The notes: generated by a model from the letters alone, not told the origin. A stretch of DNA of 64,000 nucleotides from CAWEPK01 sp963835595 (GCA_963835595.1 CAWIGL010000001.1:1-64000); one strand, 5' to 3'. Shown: positions 8,545 to 17,875, counted from the first letter of the stretch. Numbers and translations: made by a program.

Positions 8545-9870
8545 TCACGTACCCATTTCCCACGACGAGAGGTACTTCTTCTGCTCGCGCGTCAGCTTGT
8601 CTATCATCACGCCCCTGGTCGCCAGCTTCAAAAGGGCAACCTGCTTGTCTATCTCGGCAGGCACGCCGTAGACCTTCTTTTCCAGGTCTTTGCCCTTCTT
8701 CCACATATACTCGGCCACGAGCGACTGGTTCGCAAAGCTCATGTCCATCACTTCCGACGGATGGCCTTCGGCAGCCGCGAGGTTGACGAGCCGCCCTTCG
8801 CCCAGGAGGTATATCTTCTTGCCGCCCTTAAGCGCATATTCGTCCAGGAAGGGCCGCAGCCGCCTCTTCGAGGTCTTCATCGCCTCCAGCGCCGCTATAT
8901 CGACCTCGACGTTGAAGTGGCCGGAGTTGCAGACGATCGCCCCGTCCTTCATCCGCTCGAAATGCTCCTTCCGCAGCACGCGGATATCGCCCGTGACGGT
9001 GATGAAGATGTCGCCCGTCCTGGCCGCCTGTCCCATCTCCATGACCTCGAACCCGTCCATGACCGCTTCCAGGGCGCGCAGGGGCTCCACCTCGGTCACT
9101 ACGACGTGCGCGCCCAGCCCCTTGGCCCTCATCGCCACGCCCCTGCCGCACCAGCCGTAGCCTGCGACGACGAAGCGCGAGCCCGCGACGAGCATGTTCG
9201 TCGCGCGCAGTATGCCGTCCATCGTGCTCTGCCCTGTCCCGTACCGGTTGTCGAACATGTGCTTCGTGGACGCGTCGTTAACGGCGACAACGGGGAACCT
9301 GAGCACCCCTTCCCGTTCCATGCTCTTGAGCCGGATGACCCCCGTGGTCGTCTCTTCGGAGCTGCCTGTCACGCCCTCGATCAGCTTCTTCTTGCGCGCC
9401 GGCGCAAGGCGCATCACCCAGTCCTTCACCTTCGGATGGAGCGCCTCGTACCGCTCGAGGGCGATCATGTGGAGGGCGCCTACCAGGTCTGCGCCGTCGT
9501 CCATCGTAAGATTGGGCGCGAACGCGAGGGCCTTCACGATGTGCGTGTAGTACCTGTCCTCGTCCTCCCCCCTGACTGCGAAGACGGAGACGCCCGTATG
9601 CCTGACGATGCTCGCCGCCACGTCGTCCTGCGTGGAGAGCGGGTTGGAGGCGCAGACCAGCACCTCGGCGCCGCCGGCCTTGAGCGTGGCCGCCAGGTTG
9701 GCCGTCTCCGTTGTGACGTGCAGGCAGCAGGAGATGCGCGCGCCCTTCAGGGGAAGCTCCTTTTTGAACCTCTCCCGTATCAACCTGAGCACCGGCATCC
9801 GCCGCTCGGCCCATTCGACCTTATCCCGCCCTGCGTCGGCGGCTTTGATATCCTTAACGTCGTATTCCAT
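8545..9870 (-). CDS. ahcY: Adenosylhomocysteinase
   Basis: Cleaves S-adenosylhomocysteine to adenosine and homocysteine, closing the methyl cycle opened by MetK next door. The product is 441 residues. Visible motifs are NRYGTGQSTMDGI (substrate region), the NAD-binding GYGWCGRGVAM followed by VVVTEVEPLRALEA, and NSGHFNVE. The ATG at 9870 is chosen because AGGAGG ends about 5 bases upstream; the adjacent ATG at 9873 is possible, and a TTG at 9885 lies within the ribosome-binding site. It is the last gene of the long minus-strand train. Confidence 0.93.
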   Translation of the reverse strand: MEYDVKDIKAADAGRDKVEWAERRMPVLRLIRERFKKELPLKGARISCCLHVTTETANLAATLKAGGAEVLVCASNPLSTQDDVAASIVRHTGVSVFAVRGEDEDRYYTHIVKALAFAPNLTMDDGADLVGALHMIALERYEALHPKVKDWVMRLAPARKKKLIEGVTGSSEETTTGVIRLKSMEREGVLRFPVVAVNDASTKHMFDNRYGTGQSTMDGILRATNMLVAGSRFVVAGYGWCGRGVAMRAKGLGAHVVVTEVEPLRALEAVMDGFEVMEMGQAARTGDIFITVTGDIRVLRKEHFERMKDGAIVCNSGHFNVEVDIAALEAMKTSKRRLRPFLDEYALKGGKKIYLLGEGRLVNLAAAEGHPSEVMDMSFANQSLVAEYMWKKGKDLEKKVYGVPAEIDKQVALLKLATRGVMIDKLTREQKKYLSSWEMGT

Positions 9871-9897
9871 CATTCCTCCTGTCAATCTTGGCAGTTA

Positions 9898-9966
9898 TGA
9901 GCGGGGGACGACCCGCAAGCGGGTGCCCCGGGCAGCTTTGCTGACGGAGGGGGCGCTAAAGCCCCA
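9898..9966. repeat. Diverged REP-like element between metK and ahcY
   Basis: The segment keeps the frame of the REP-like repeats (GAGCGGGGG... GGAGGGGGCGCTAAAGCCCC) but carries two internal hairpins, ACCCGC/GCGGGT and CAGC/GCTG. It lies in the leader of ahcY. I checked for an SAH riboswitch here and did not find its consensus. Confidence 0.5.
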
Positions 9967-9972
9967 AGCTAT

Positions 9973-11136
9973 TCAAACGCCGGCCCGTTTTCTGATCTCG
10001 TCCGCCATGTCGAGCTTCTCCCACGTGAAATCCGGGTCGTTCCTGCCGAAGTGGCCGCAGCAGGCGGTCTTTTTGTATATGGGCCTCAGAAGGTCGAGCC
10101 TCTCGATGATCTTTCTCGGCCTCAAGTCGAAGATCTCCGTGATGATCTGGGCGATCCTGTCCGGGCTTATCTTCGCCGTCCCCTGGGAATCGACGTTGAC
10201 GGAGACGGGCTGCGCGACGCCTATGGTATAGGCAAGCTGCACCTCCAGACGGTCCGCAAGCCCTGCGGCCACCACGTTCTTGGCTATGTAGCGCGCCATG
10301 TAGGAGGCGCTCCTGTCCACCTTCGACGGGTCCTTGCCTGAGAAGGCGCCGCCGCCGTGGCTGCCCACGCCCCCGTAAGTATCGACGATGATCTTCCGGC
10401 CCGTCATGCCGCAGTCCCCCTTCGGCCCCCCGACTACGAACCTTCCGGTGGAATTGACGTATATCTTCGTGTTCCTGTCCATAAGCTCGGCGGGAATCAC
10501 CTTGTTGATGACCTCGGCGATGACGCCCTCCCGCACCGTGGCCGGCGAGGCGTCGGGGTTATGCTGCGCTGCGATGACGACCGAATCGACCCTCACCGGA
10601 CTCTTGTCCACGTACTCTATAGTCACCTGGCTCTTACCGTCCGGCCGCAGGAAAGACAGCGAGCCGTCCTTCCTGGCCTCCGCGAGCCTCTGGACGAGCA
10701 TGTGGGCGAACATGATGGTCATCGGCATGTATTCAGGGGTCTCGTTGCAGGCGAAGCCGAACATCAAGCCCTGGTCCCCGGCGCCCTGCTCGTGGTCCCC
10801 CGTCTCGTTGACGCCCATCGCGATGTCGGGCGACTGCTCGTCTATGGCGGTGATGACCGCGCAGGTCTCCCAGTCGAACCCCATCGAGGAGTTGTTGTAG
10901 CCGATGCCCTTGATCGTCTCCCTGACGATATCGGGGATATGGACGTAGCAGCTCGTCGTGATCTCGCCGCCGACAAGGGCAAGCCCCGTCGTGACGAGCG
11001 TCTCGCAGGCCACCCTCGCCTTCTTGTCCTGGGCGATTATGGCGTCGAGAACGGAATCGGAGATCTGGTCGGCCACCTTGTCCGGGTGCCCCTCGGCAAC
11101 CGACTCTGACGTGAAAAGAAACCTGGACATGCTCAT
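9973..11136 (-). CDS. metK: S-adenosylmethionine synthetase
   Basis: Makes S-adenosylmethionine from methionine and ATP. The 387-residue length is normal. The N-terminal TSESVAEGHPDKVADQISD, the GAGDQG motif (ATP binding) and the glycine-rich GGGAFSGKDPSKVDRSA are intact. GAGGAGGT lies 8 bases upstream of the ATG. It follows ptsI by about 30 bases on the same strand and precedes ahcY, so the SAM cycle forms the tail of this gene train. Confidence 0.97.
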   Translation of the reverse strand: MSMSRFLFTSESVAEGHPDKVADQISDSVLDAIIAQDKKARVACETLVTTGLALVGGEITTSCYVHIPDIVRETIKGIGYNNSSMGFDWETCAVITAIDEQSPDIAMGVNETGDHEQGAGDQGLMFGFACNETPEYMPMTIMFAHMLVQRLAEARKDGSLSFLRPDGKSQVTIEYVDKSPVRVDSVVIAAQHNPDASPATVREGVIAEVINKVIPAELMDRNTKIYVNSTGRFVVGGPKGDCGMTGRKIIVDTYGGVGSHGGGAFSGKDPSKVDRSASYMARYIAKNVVAAGLADRLEVQLAYTIGVAQPVSVNVDSQGTAKISPDRIAQIITEIFDLRPRKIIERLDLLRPIYKKTACCGHFGRNDPDFTWEKLDMADEIRKRAGV

Positions 11137-11165
11137 ATGGGACTACCTCCTCGTGAATTATGTAT

Positions 11166-12935
11166 CTACGCGAAATCCTCCGGAAACAGGCTCGACATCT
11201 CCTTTCTCAGAAGGTATTCGCTTTCTTTCGCCGATTCTTTCGAAAATATCTCTTTCACCAGGTCCTTGCAGTAGCTGTGTCCCAGCCCCCTGATGATCTT
11301 CTTGACCCTTGGGATCGCGTAGGCGTTCATCGAAAGCTCGTCCATGTCGAGCCCGAGGAGTATGGGGACGTAGAGCGGCTCGCCCGCCATCTCGCCGCAC
11401 AGGCAGACCTCGATCCTGCCGGCGTGCGCGTCATCGACCGTCTTCTTTATCATGCGCAGCACGGCCGGATGGAGCGGCTCGTAGAGGTAGGAGACGTACT
11501 CGTTGATCCTGTCTATCGCCAGCGTATACTGGATCAGGTCGTTCGTGCCGATGCTGAAGAAATCGACCTCGCGGGCGAGGAGGTCCGTAATCATCGTCGC
11601 GGAGGGCACCTCGATCATGATCCCTATCTTGATCCCCTCGTCGAAGGGCACCTTCTCTTCCTTAAGCTCATCCATGCACTCCCGCAAAACGGCCTTCGCC
11701 TTCTTCACCTCGTCCATGCCGGAGACCATAGGGAACATTATGCGCAAGGGGCCGTAAGCGCTCGCCCGCAGCAGGCCCCGGAGCTGGGTCTTGAATATAT
11801 CGATCTCCTTGATGCACAGCCGGATGGCCCGAAGCCCCATAGCGGGGTTGATCTCCTTCGGCACCTCGATCTTCGAGGCAAACTTGTCGCCGCCCAGGTC
11901 GAGGGTGCGGATCGTCGTGTAATTCACCTGCCTGTTCTCCGCGAGTTTCCTGTATATGTGGTAGTGGTCCATCTCGGTCGGGAGCGTCTTGCGCGACAGG
12001 TAAATATACTCCGTCCGGTAAAGGCCGACGCCTTCCGCCCCGTACCGCTCGACGATGTCCATCTCCGCCAGGAGCTCGATATTGGCGCTGATCCTGATCC
12101 TGAACCCGTCTTTGGTCTCCGATTTCAGCTTGGCGATGCGGAGGAACTCCTTCCTCTGCGCGTTGTGGTGGACCTGCCTTGCCAGGTAGTCCTTCTGGAC
12201 CTCTGCCGGGGGATTTATGATGACGGTCCCGTGGTCGCCGTCGATGATGATCGTGTCGTTGTTCTTCGCAAGAGCGGTTACCTTGCCGAGGCCGACTACG
12301 GCGGGAATCTCCAGCGCCCTCGCCACGATGGACGTGTGGGAGGTGCGGCCGCCCACGTCGGTCACGAAGCCCGACACCTTGTGCAGGTCGAGCTGGATGG
12401 TGTCGGCCGGGGAGAGGTCGGGGGCAACTATAATCACCTTCCCCCTGATGCCCTTGGCGTCAACGCTGGAAACCTTCCCCTTCACCATCATCAGCAGGAG
12501 CCTCTGGTAGATATGGTCGATGTCCTGCCCCCTCTCGCGCAGGTAGGGGTCCTCCACCTTCTCGAAGCCTGAGAGGAACCTTGAGACGACCATCTCCAGA
12601 GCCCATTCCGCGTTGACGTGCCGCTTCTTTATGATATCGATCACGTCGCCGCTGAAATAGGCGTCTTGCAGCATGAGCAGGTGCGCGTCGATGATGAAGG
12701 CGTGCTTGCGCACCTCGTCGTCAGGTATCGAATCCTTGACCCGGGAGAGGTCTTCTATCGCGCCCTTCACGGCGGCCCTGAACTTGGCCACCTCCCTCTC
12801 GACCTGCTCCTCCCTGATCTGGTGCTTGGCGACGTGCACCTTGCCCCGCTCCAGGAGGTACACCTTGCCTATCGCGATGCCGGACGATACGGCCGTGCCC
12901 TTCAGTTGTGCGGACGCCGGCTTATCCTGGTTCAT
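11166..12935 (-). CDS. ptsI: PTS enzyme I (phosphoenolpyruvate-protein phosphotransferase)
   Basis: Transfers phosphate from PEP to HPr. The 589-residue protein has the N-terminal HPr-binding domain, the phosphohistidine loop GGRTSHTSIVARAL (His200) and the C-terminal TIM-barrel with GIMIEVPSA and CGEMAGE. The start codon overlaps the ptsH stop (ATGA type). With HPr, EIIA-Man, PtsN and HPr kinase but no EIIB or EIIC in the cluster, the role is probably regulatory rather than sugar import. Confidence 0.96.
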   Translation of the reverse strand: MNQDKPASAQLKGTAVSSGIAIGKVYLLERGKVHVAKHQIREEQVEREVAKFRAAVKGAIEDLSRVKDSIPDDEVRKHAFIIDAHLLMLQDAYFSGDVIDIIKKRHVNAEWALEMVVSRFLSGFEKVEDPYLRERGQDIDHIYQRLLLMMVKGKVSSVDAKGIRGKVIIVAPDLSPADTIQLDLHKVSGFVTDVGGRTSHTSIVARALEIPAVVGLGKVTALAKNNDTIIIDGDHGTVIINPPAEVQKDYLARQVHHNAQRKEFLRIAKLKSETKDGFRIRISANIELLAEMDIVERYGAEGVGLYRTEYIYLSRKTLPTEMDHYHIYRKLAENRQVNYTTIRTLDLGGDKFASKIEVPKEINPAMGLRAIRLCIKEIDIFKTQLRGLLRASAYGPLRIMFPMVSGMDEVKKAKAVLRECMDELKEEKVPFDEGIKIGIMIEVPSATMITDLLAREVDFFSIGTNDLIQYTLAIDRINEYVSYLYEPLHPAVLRMIKKTVDDAHAGRIEVCLCGEMAGEPLYVPILLGLDMDELSMNAYAIPRVKKIIRGLGHSYCKDLVKEIFSKESAKESEYLLRKEMSSLFPEDFA

Positions 12936-13195
12936 GTCTCACCAAAACCGTCCTCTATGAGCCGCCGTAAGTCGTCGAACGCCTCCTGCTCGTCGGGGCC
13001 GTTGATCATTATTCTAAACTTCGTCCCGAGCGGGCAGGCGAGCATCAAAAGCCCCATGATGCTCTTCCCGTTCACCTTAAGCCCGTCCTTCTCGACCCAT
13101 ACGTCCGATTTGTATTCCGATGCCTTCTTGACGAACTGGGCGGCGGCGCGCGCGTGCAGGCCGAGCCTGTTCCTTATCGTAAAAATCCCTTCCAT
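12932..13195 (-). CDS. ptsH: Phosphocarrier protein HPr
   Basis: An 87-residue phosphocarrier. The active-site loop NRLGLHARAAAQ contains His14, and the kinase site NGKSIMGLL contains Ser45, the residue HPr kinase would modify; both HPr regulatory inputs are therefore present together with hprK nearby. It lies between the EIIA-Man gene and ptsI. Confidence 0.95.
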   Translation of the reverse strand: MEGIFTIRNRLGLHARAAAQFVKKASEYKSDVWVEKDGLKVNGKSIMGLLMLACPLGTKFRIMINGPDEQEAFDDLRRLIEDGFGET

Positions 13196-13200
13196 TCCCG

Positions 13201-13611
13201 CTATTCTGCCTTCCTCGCGTTCAGCACGTCGGTCGCCAGGTAGATGTTCTTCTTGCCGTAGCTCGCGATGAAGCTCGCCAGCTCCGAGAGGCCCTTGCCC
13301 TGGCGGTACGTCACAAGCTTGATGAGCATCGGAAGGTTCGTGCCCGTCACGACTTCCACCTTGCCTTCCTCAAGGAAGGAGAGGCTGATGTTGGAAGGGG
13401 TCCCTCCGAACATGTCCGTAAGAATGACTGCGCCCTGGCCGGCATCGACGCTTTTCAGGGCATCGGTGAGCTTCTTCTTTATCTTGTCTACGTCTTCGTC
13501 GGGGAAGATATCGACGTACCGGAACTGCTCCTGCTTCCCGACTATCAGCTCGGTGGCGGCGACCATCTCGCGGGCAAGGTTGAAATGAGCCACAACAACG
13601 ATACCAATCAT
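13201..13611 (-). CDS. PTS EIIA component, mannose family, stand-alone
   Basis: A 136-residue single-domain EIIA of the mannose class. IGIVVVAHFNLAREM carries the phosphorylatable His9, and VILTDMFGGTPSN is the second family motif. No EIIB, EIIC or EIID partner is in the window. Stand-alone EIIA-Man proteins next to hprK and rapZ are known in other delta- and alphaproteobacteria, where they act in regulatory phospho-relays. It overlaps rapZ by 4 bases. Confidence 0.88.
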   Translation of the reverse strand: MIGIVVVAHFNLAREMVAATELIVGKQEQFRYVDIFPDEDVDKIKKKLTDALKSVDAGQGAVILTDMFGGTPSNISLSFLEEGKVEVVTGTNLPMLIKLVTYRQGKGLSELASFIASYGKKNIYLATDVLNARKAE

Positions 13612-14462
13612 CGCTCCTCCTTGTCGATGTCCCTGTGCAGCACCGTCACATTATAGCCCATGATCCGCAGATGCCCCTCCAGCTCGTTCACGAGCGCCGG
13701 CGACCTGTGCCTGCCCCCGGTGCACCCTATGCATATCGTCAGGTAGCTCTTCCCTTCCCGCTCGAAAAGCGGGATGAGGCTCACGAAGAAATCAAGCAGC
13801 ATGGGAAAGAACCTGTCGTACGTCTCGTTCGACTTCACGTAGTCCGCCACATCGCCCGAAAGGCCGGTCTTCGTCTTCAGCCCTTCGACGAAAAAGGGGT
13901 TCGGCAGGAAGCGGACGTCCTGCACGATGTCGGCCTCCAGCGGTATGCCGTAGCCGTAGCCGAAGGAGACGAGGTGTATCTTCATCCTCTTCTCGCCGCC
14001 GCCGTACGTGCTTATGACGAAGTTCCGCAGCCCGTTCGTAGTGAAGAGGGACGTGTCGATCACCTTGTCGGCCATCGCCCTGATCCAGCTCATCTGCTCC
14101 CGCTCGCTGCCGAGGGCCTCCCTGATGCTCGACGCGTCGTAAAACGGGTGGACCCTCCTCGTCTCCTTGAAGCGCCGGAAGAGCATCTCGTCGGAGCAGT
14201 CCAGGAATATCACCTCGACGCCGTGCTTTTCCCTGACCTCCCTCAGCACATCCTTGCCTTCCTCGAAAAACTCCCTCTGCCGTATATCGATGACGAAGGC
14301 CGATTTGGCCGGCCTCGGCGCCGGGCCTACCGCAAGCTCCAGGAACTTCGGCAGCAGCATCAGCGGGAAGTTATCGACGCAGAAATAGCCCGCGTCTTCG
14401 AGGGCCTTCAGAAAGGTCGTCTTCCCCGACCCTGAGATGCCGCTGAGGATAAGGGCTTTCAT
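13608..14462 (-). CDS. rapZ: RNase adapter protein RapZ
   Basis: A 284-residue P-loop protein (formerly YvcJ/YhbJ). GISGSGKT (8-15) forms Walker A, and the C-terminal half has GCTGGRHRSP, the signature of the RapZ C-domain. In E. coli RapZ directs RNase E to the GlmZ small RNA; whether that holds here is not known. Flanking genes on both sides are stop/start coupled. The rpoN-hpf-ptsN-rapZ grouping is widely conserved. Confidence 0.94.
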   Translation of the reverse strand: MKALILSGISGSGKTTFLKALEDAGYFCVDNFPLMLLPKFLELAVGPAPRPAKSAFVIDIRQREFFEEGKDVLREVREKHGVEVIFLDCSDEMLFRRFKETRRVHPFYDASSIREALGSEREQMSWIRAMADKVIDTSLFTTNGLRNFVISTYGGGEKRMKIHLVSFGYGYGIPLEADIVQDVRFLPNPFFVEGLKTKTGLSGDVADYVKSNETYDRFFPMLLDFFVSLIPLFEREGKSYLTICIGCTGGRHRSPALVNELEGHLRIMGYNVTVLHRDIDKEER

Positions 14463-15400
14463 TCTTCAGCCTCTTTCCGCGCAGACCGGAGCACCCGCTC
14501 CTCCAGGTCGCGCGCCGTGTCTATCCCGCCCATCTTGAGCACGTAGTTCCTGCACGCAAGCTCTATTACAGCCGATACGTTCCTGCCGGGGCTTATCGGT
14601 ATGCGAATGAGCGGCAGGTCGATGCCCAAAAGGCGGTATTTCTCCTCCCCCAGGCCGACCCTCTCGTAGTCCGCTGTGCTGTCCCAGTCGAGAAGCTCCA
14701 CGACCAGCTCTATCCTCTTTGTCGGCCTGACCGCCGCCACCCCGAAGAGCCGGCGGATATCCACTATGCCGATGCCCCGTATCTCAAGGAGGTTCCTGAG
14801 CATCTCCGGGGACTCACCGATCAGGTTGAGGCCGCCTATCTTCTTCACCTCCACGACGTCGTCGCTCACGAGGCGGAAGCCCCGCATGACCAGGTCGAGG
14901 GCGTTCTCGCTCTTTCCTATGCCGCTCCTGCCCACTATCAGCACGCCGACGCCCACGATCTCCATGAGCACGCCGTGGACGATGTCCGAAGGGGCAAGCA
15001 TCTCTTCGAGGAAGCGCCCCATCCGCTCGATGAAGACGGAGGTGACGAGCCTGCTGCGGAGCAGGGGTATGCGCTTCGCCTCGGTCTCGCTGAGCAGGCA
15101 CTCCGGCACCTTGAGGTTCCGCGTGACGATGAAGCACGCCACGTCCCGACCGCACAGGTCGCGCACGATCCTCTCGCTTTCTTCCCCTTTAAGGCCCCTG
15201 AGGTAGGATATCTCGGTGTAGCCCAGGATCTGCACCCTGTGGGGGTGAAGGTAGACCATGTAGCCGGCTATCACGAGGCCCAGCTTCTGGATCCTCGGGT
15301 TGTATATCTTTTTCGAGGCGCCTTCGGCGCCCGCGATGATCTCCAGCTCCAGGCCGTAGGTCCTATCCTCGACTATCTGCCGAACCGTTATGCCCTTCAT
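14459..15400 (-). CDS. hprK: HPr kinase/phosphorylase
   Basis: A bifunctional enzyme of 313 residues that phosphorylates or dephosphorylates HPr on the regulatory serine (Ser45 of the HPr here). The P-loop GRSGIGKS (157-164), the conserved His142 in DIVHGVLM and the C-terminal family motif ISPGRNVSAVIE are present. It is coupled to both ptsN and rapZ by 4-base overlaps. Confidence 0.95.
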   Translation of the reverse strand: MKGITVRQIVEDRTYGLELEIIAGAEGASKKIYNPRIQKLGLVIAGYMVYLHPHRVQILGYTEISYLRGLKGEESERIVRDLCGRDVACFIVTRNLKVPECLLSETEAKRIPLLRSRLVTSVFIERMGRFLEEMLAPSDIVHGVLMEIVGVGVLIVGRSGIGKSENALDLVMRGFRLVSDDVVEVKKIGGLNLIGESPEMLRNLLEIRGIGIVDIRRLFGVAAVRPTKRIELVVELLDWDSTADYERVGLGEEKYRLLGIDLPLIRIPISPGRNVSAVIELACRNYVLKMGGIDTARDLEERVLRSARKEAEE

Positions 15401-15864
15401 CCACCGAACTTCTTGTCCTCTTCGACGATATCGCCGTACAGGTTAACGCCCGCGCCCTCTTCGATCAGGCGCTGCCTGAAAGACGGGTCTCTCAGCACGC
15501 GCGATATCCGGGACAGCATCTGGATGTGAAGTCCGGCGGAGTCCTCCGGCGCCAGAAGCAGGAATATGATGTGGACGGGCTTCCCGTCCACGGCATCGAA
15601 GCTTATGCCCGCCTTCGATCTCCCGAAGGCGCACAAAAGATGCGTCAGGCCTTTCATCTTACCGTGCGGTATGGCCACCCCGTCGCCTATGCCCGTGCTG
15701 CCAAGCCTTTCGCGCTCCAGGATAACGCCAACCGCCTCATCCACGTTGTCTATGAGGCCCGCCTCCTTCATGGCCGTCGTCAGCTCTCTTAGGACCTCTT
15801 CTTTCGTCGAGCCCTTGAGGTCCGCTATTACGCAGGATTCCCTCAGGGCATCCCCCATCTTCAT
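15397..15864 (-). CDS. ptsN: PTS-Ntr EIIA (nitrogen regulatory IIA protein)
   Basis: A 155-residue EIIA of the fructose/nitrogen class. GVAIPHGKMKGL carries the phosphorylated His67. No dedicated EI-Ntr or NPr gene is seen, so PtsI and HPr of this cluster probably feed it. Its position just after rpoN and hpf is the classic arrangement. Confidence 0.93.
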   Translation of the reverse strand: MKMGDALRESCVIADLKGSTKEEVLRELTTAMKEAGLIDNVDEAVGVILERERLGSTGIGDGVAIPHGKMKGLTHLLCAFGRSKAGISFDAVDGKPVHIIFLLLAPEDSAGLHIQMLSRISRVLRDPSFRQRLIEEGAGVNLYGDIVEEDKKFGG

Positions 15865-16385
15865 AGGGCCCTTCCCCTCGTTTCGATTAGGCCGAAATTG
15901 CCGTCTTTCCGCTTGTACATCACGCAGACGTTGCCGTTGTCGATCTCCCTGAATATGATGAAGCCGTCGCCGGAGGCGGCAAGCTGCATCTTCGCCTCTT
16001 CGGGGTCCATCGGCTTGGCATCGATCGTCTTCTGCATGATAACCTGGGCGTCCTTCTCCTCGCTGACGCCTTCCACGTATTTCGGCTTGTTCTCCCGGTA
16101 CTGCTTCATCTTGTCCCGGTACCGCGACAGCCGCGTCTCCAGCTTGTCGAGGATGCCGTCAACCGCCGCGTGCATGTCGTCCATAACCTCGTGGGCGTTT
16201 ATCACCACGCCGTTGAGGTTGAACATAACGTCCACCCGCTGCCTGTACTTGCGCTCCAGGGAAAGGACGACGTGGAGGTCTATCGGGCTTTCGACAAACT
16301 TTTGCAGCCGGGAAAGCTTTTCCTCCACGTACTTTTTCAGTCCGTCGTCGGGCGTGAGCCGCCTGAAGCTGATCGTAATATCCAT
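15861..16385 (-). CDS. hpf: Ribosome hibernation promoting factor, long form
   Basis: A 174-residue ribosome-associated protein. The N-terminal domain (about 1-105, DITISFRRL... with VVINAHEVMDDMHAAVDGILDKL) binds the 30S subunit. The C-terminal domain (about 115-174; MDPEEAKMQL, FIIFREIDNGNVCVMYKRKDG) marks it as a long HPF, the type that dimerises ribosomes. The ATG at 16385 is preferred over an in-frame start at 16406 because GGGGGT lies just upstream. Confidence 0.92.
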   Translation of the reverse strand: MDITISFRRLTPDDGLKKYVEEKLSRLQKFVESPIDLHVVLSLERKYRQRVDVMFNLNGVVINAHEVMDDMHAAVDGILDKLETRLSRYRDKMKQYRENKPKYVEGVSEEKDAQVIMQKTIDAKPMDPEEAKMQLAASGDGFIIFREIDNGNVCVMYKRKDGNFGLIETRGRAL

Positions 16386-16507
16386 ATTACCCCCAACGCT
16401 TACCAATTAAGAGCCGGCCAAGATGTGAGCCGGCCCGTTAAAAAGCATCTGCCCCGGCGCCCCTTGTCCGGGATAAGGCGAGGGCCGCGGCCGGAAGCGC
16501 CCCTTTG

Positions 16508-17875
16508 TCAGTCGAGCCTCCGCCGCTCGCGGGAAGACTGGATATGCAGGACTTCCCTGTATTTGGCGACGGTCCGCCTGGCTATCCTCACGCCGAACCT
16601 CTCCTTGAGGAGGGCGACGATCTCCTCGTCCTTCAGCGGCGTCCCCCTGTCCTCCTTCTCTACGATCTCCGAGATGCAGTCCATCACCGCGTTGGCGGAC
16701 TGGGCGTCTCCGTTCTCGCTGCCTACGCCGGTCGTGAAGAAGAACTTCATCTCGAAAACACCGCACGGCGTGCCCATATACTTGTTGCTCGTGATCCGGC
16801 TGACGGTCGATTCGTGGACGCCGACGTAGTTGGCAACGTCCTTCAAAATGAGCGGCTTCAGGCAGCGCACGCCCTTATCGAAGAACTCCTTCTGGAAATC
16901 GACGATGCTCTTGGCGACGAGGTAGAGCGTCCTCTGCCTCTGCTGGAGGCTCTTCATGAACCATTCCGCCTGCTTGATCTTCTTCCTGATATACTCCTTG
17001 GCGTCGCCGTTCACCTTGTCCTGCACGAAGAGATCGACGTAATACCTGTTCATCTTGAGGTCCGGCATGTCCTCGTCGTTCAGGAAGACCTCGAAGCCGT
17101 CCTCCCCTTTGACTACGTGGACGTCGGGGACGACGTAGATCGGCTGGTCGCTTTCGTAGTTCCGGCCCGGCTTCGGGTCGAAGCTCTTGATCTTCTCGAA
17201 GACCGCTCTGATCGCCTCCACGGAATAGCCCGTCCGCTTCGCGATCTCCTTCAGGTCCGACCTCTTAAACAGGTCGAAATGGTTGTTGACGATGTCCTCG
17301 AAGACGACGTCCTTCCCACCCGTCTCGGCGTACTGGATGAGCAGGCATTCCCGCAGGTCCCGCGCCCCGACCCCCGCCGGGTCGAGCTTCTGGACCTTCT
17401 TGAGCGTCCCTTCCAGGATCGGGAGGGGTATGGCCGACATCGCCGCGATCTCTTCGAGGGTGGTGGAAAGGTAGCCGTTGTCGTCGATGTTCTCGATGAT
17501 CCACTCCGCGCAGATTCGCTCGTCGGCGGAAAAATCGGAAACCCCCGCCTGCCAGCGCAGGTAGTCGCGCAGGCCCGCGACCTTCCGCACTATGTTCTCG
17601 TAATCGGGGTAGTCCCTGTCGTCGCGCGGGGTGAACTCCTCGGACGGGGAGTACCTTTCGAGCCATTCGAGCATCTCTTCCTTTTTCTGCGTCTCTTTCT
17701 CTTTCTCCTCCGCCTGCTCTTCCTGCACCTCCAGGACCGGGTTCTCCTTGATCTCCTGCTCGATGGCCTCGATAAGCTCGAGCTGCGAAAGCTGGAGCAG
17801 CTTGATGGCCTGCTGCAACTGGGGCGTAAGCACCAACTGCTGCGCGAGCTTTTGCGTCTGCTTAAGTTCCAGCAT
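16508..17875 (-). CDS. rpoN: RNA polymerase sigma-54 factor
   Basis: A 455-residue sigma-54. The glutamine-rich region I (LKQTQKLAQQLVLTPQLQQA), an acidic region II (about 55-75), the helix-turn-helix (HESTVSRI) and the C-terminal RpoN box ARRTVAKYRE are present. The ATG at 17875 is chosen: GAGGAG lies 10 bases upstream and region I begins there. It overlaps lptB by 14 bases. A consensus sigma-54 promoter and a matching activator occur at 52.3-53.9 kb. Confidence 0.96.
   Translation of the reverse strand: MLELKQTQKLAQQLVLTPQLQQAIKLLQLSQLELIEAIEQEIKENPVLEVQEEQAEEKEKETQKKEEMLEWLERYSPSEEFTPRDDRDYPDYENIVRKVAGLRDYLRWQAGVSDFSADERICAEWIIENIDDNGYLSTTLEEIAAMSAIPLPILEGTLKKVQKLDPAGVGARDLRECLLIQYAETGGKDVVFEDIVNNHFDLFKRSDLKEIAKRTGYSVEAIRAVFEKIKSFDPKPGRNYESDQPIYVVPDVHVVKGEDGFEVFLNDEDMPDLKMNRYYVDLFVQDKVNGDAKEYIRKKIKQAEWFMKSLQQRQRTLYLVAKSIVDFQKEFFDKGVRCLKPLILKDVANYVGVHESTVSRITSNKYMGTPCGVFEMKFFFTTGVGSENGDAQSANAVMDCISEIVEKEDRGTPLKDEEIVALLKERFGVRIARRTVAKYREVLHIQSSRERRRLD

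Noticed and set aside
8761..9900. 379-residue plus-strand frame opposite ahcY
   Set aside because: Mirror frame of a well-conserved gene; Arg/His/Val-rich and without recognisable motif.
9898..9972. SAH riboswitch in the ahcY leader
   Set aside because: The consensus blocks of that riboswitch are absent; the hairpins fit the REP-like family.
11160..12572. 470-residue plus-strand frame opposite ptsI
   Set aside because: Antisense shadow; ptsI is unequivocal on the other strand.
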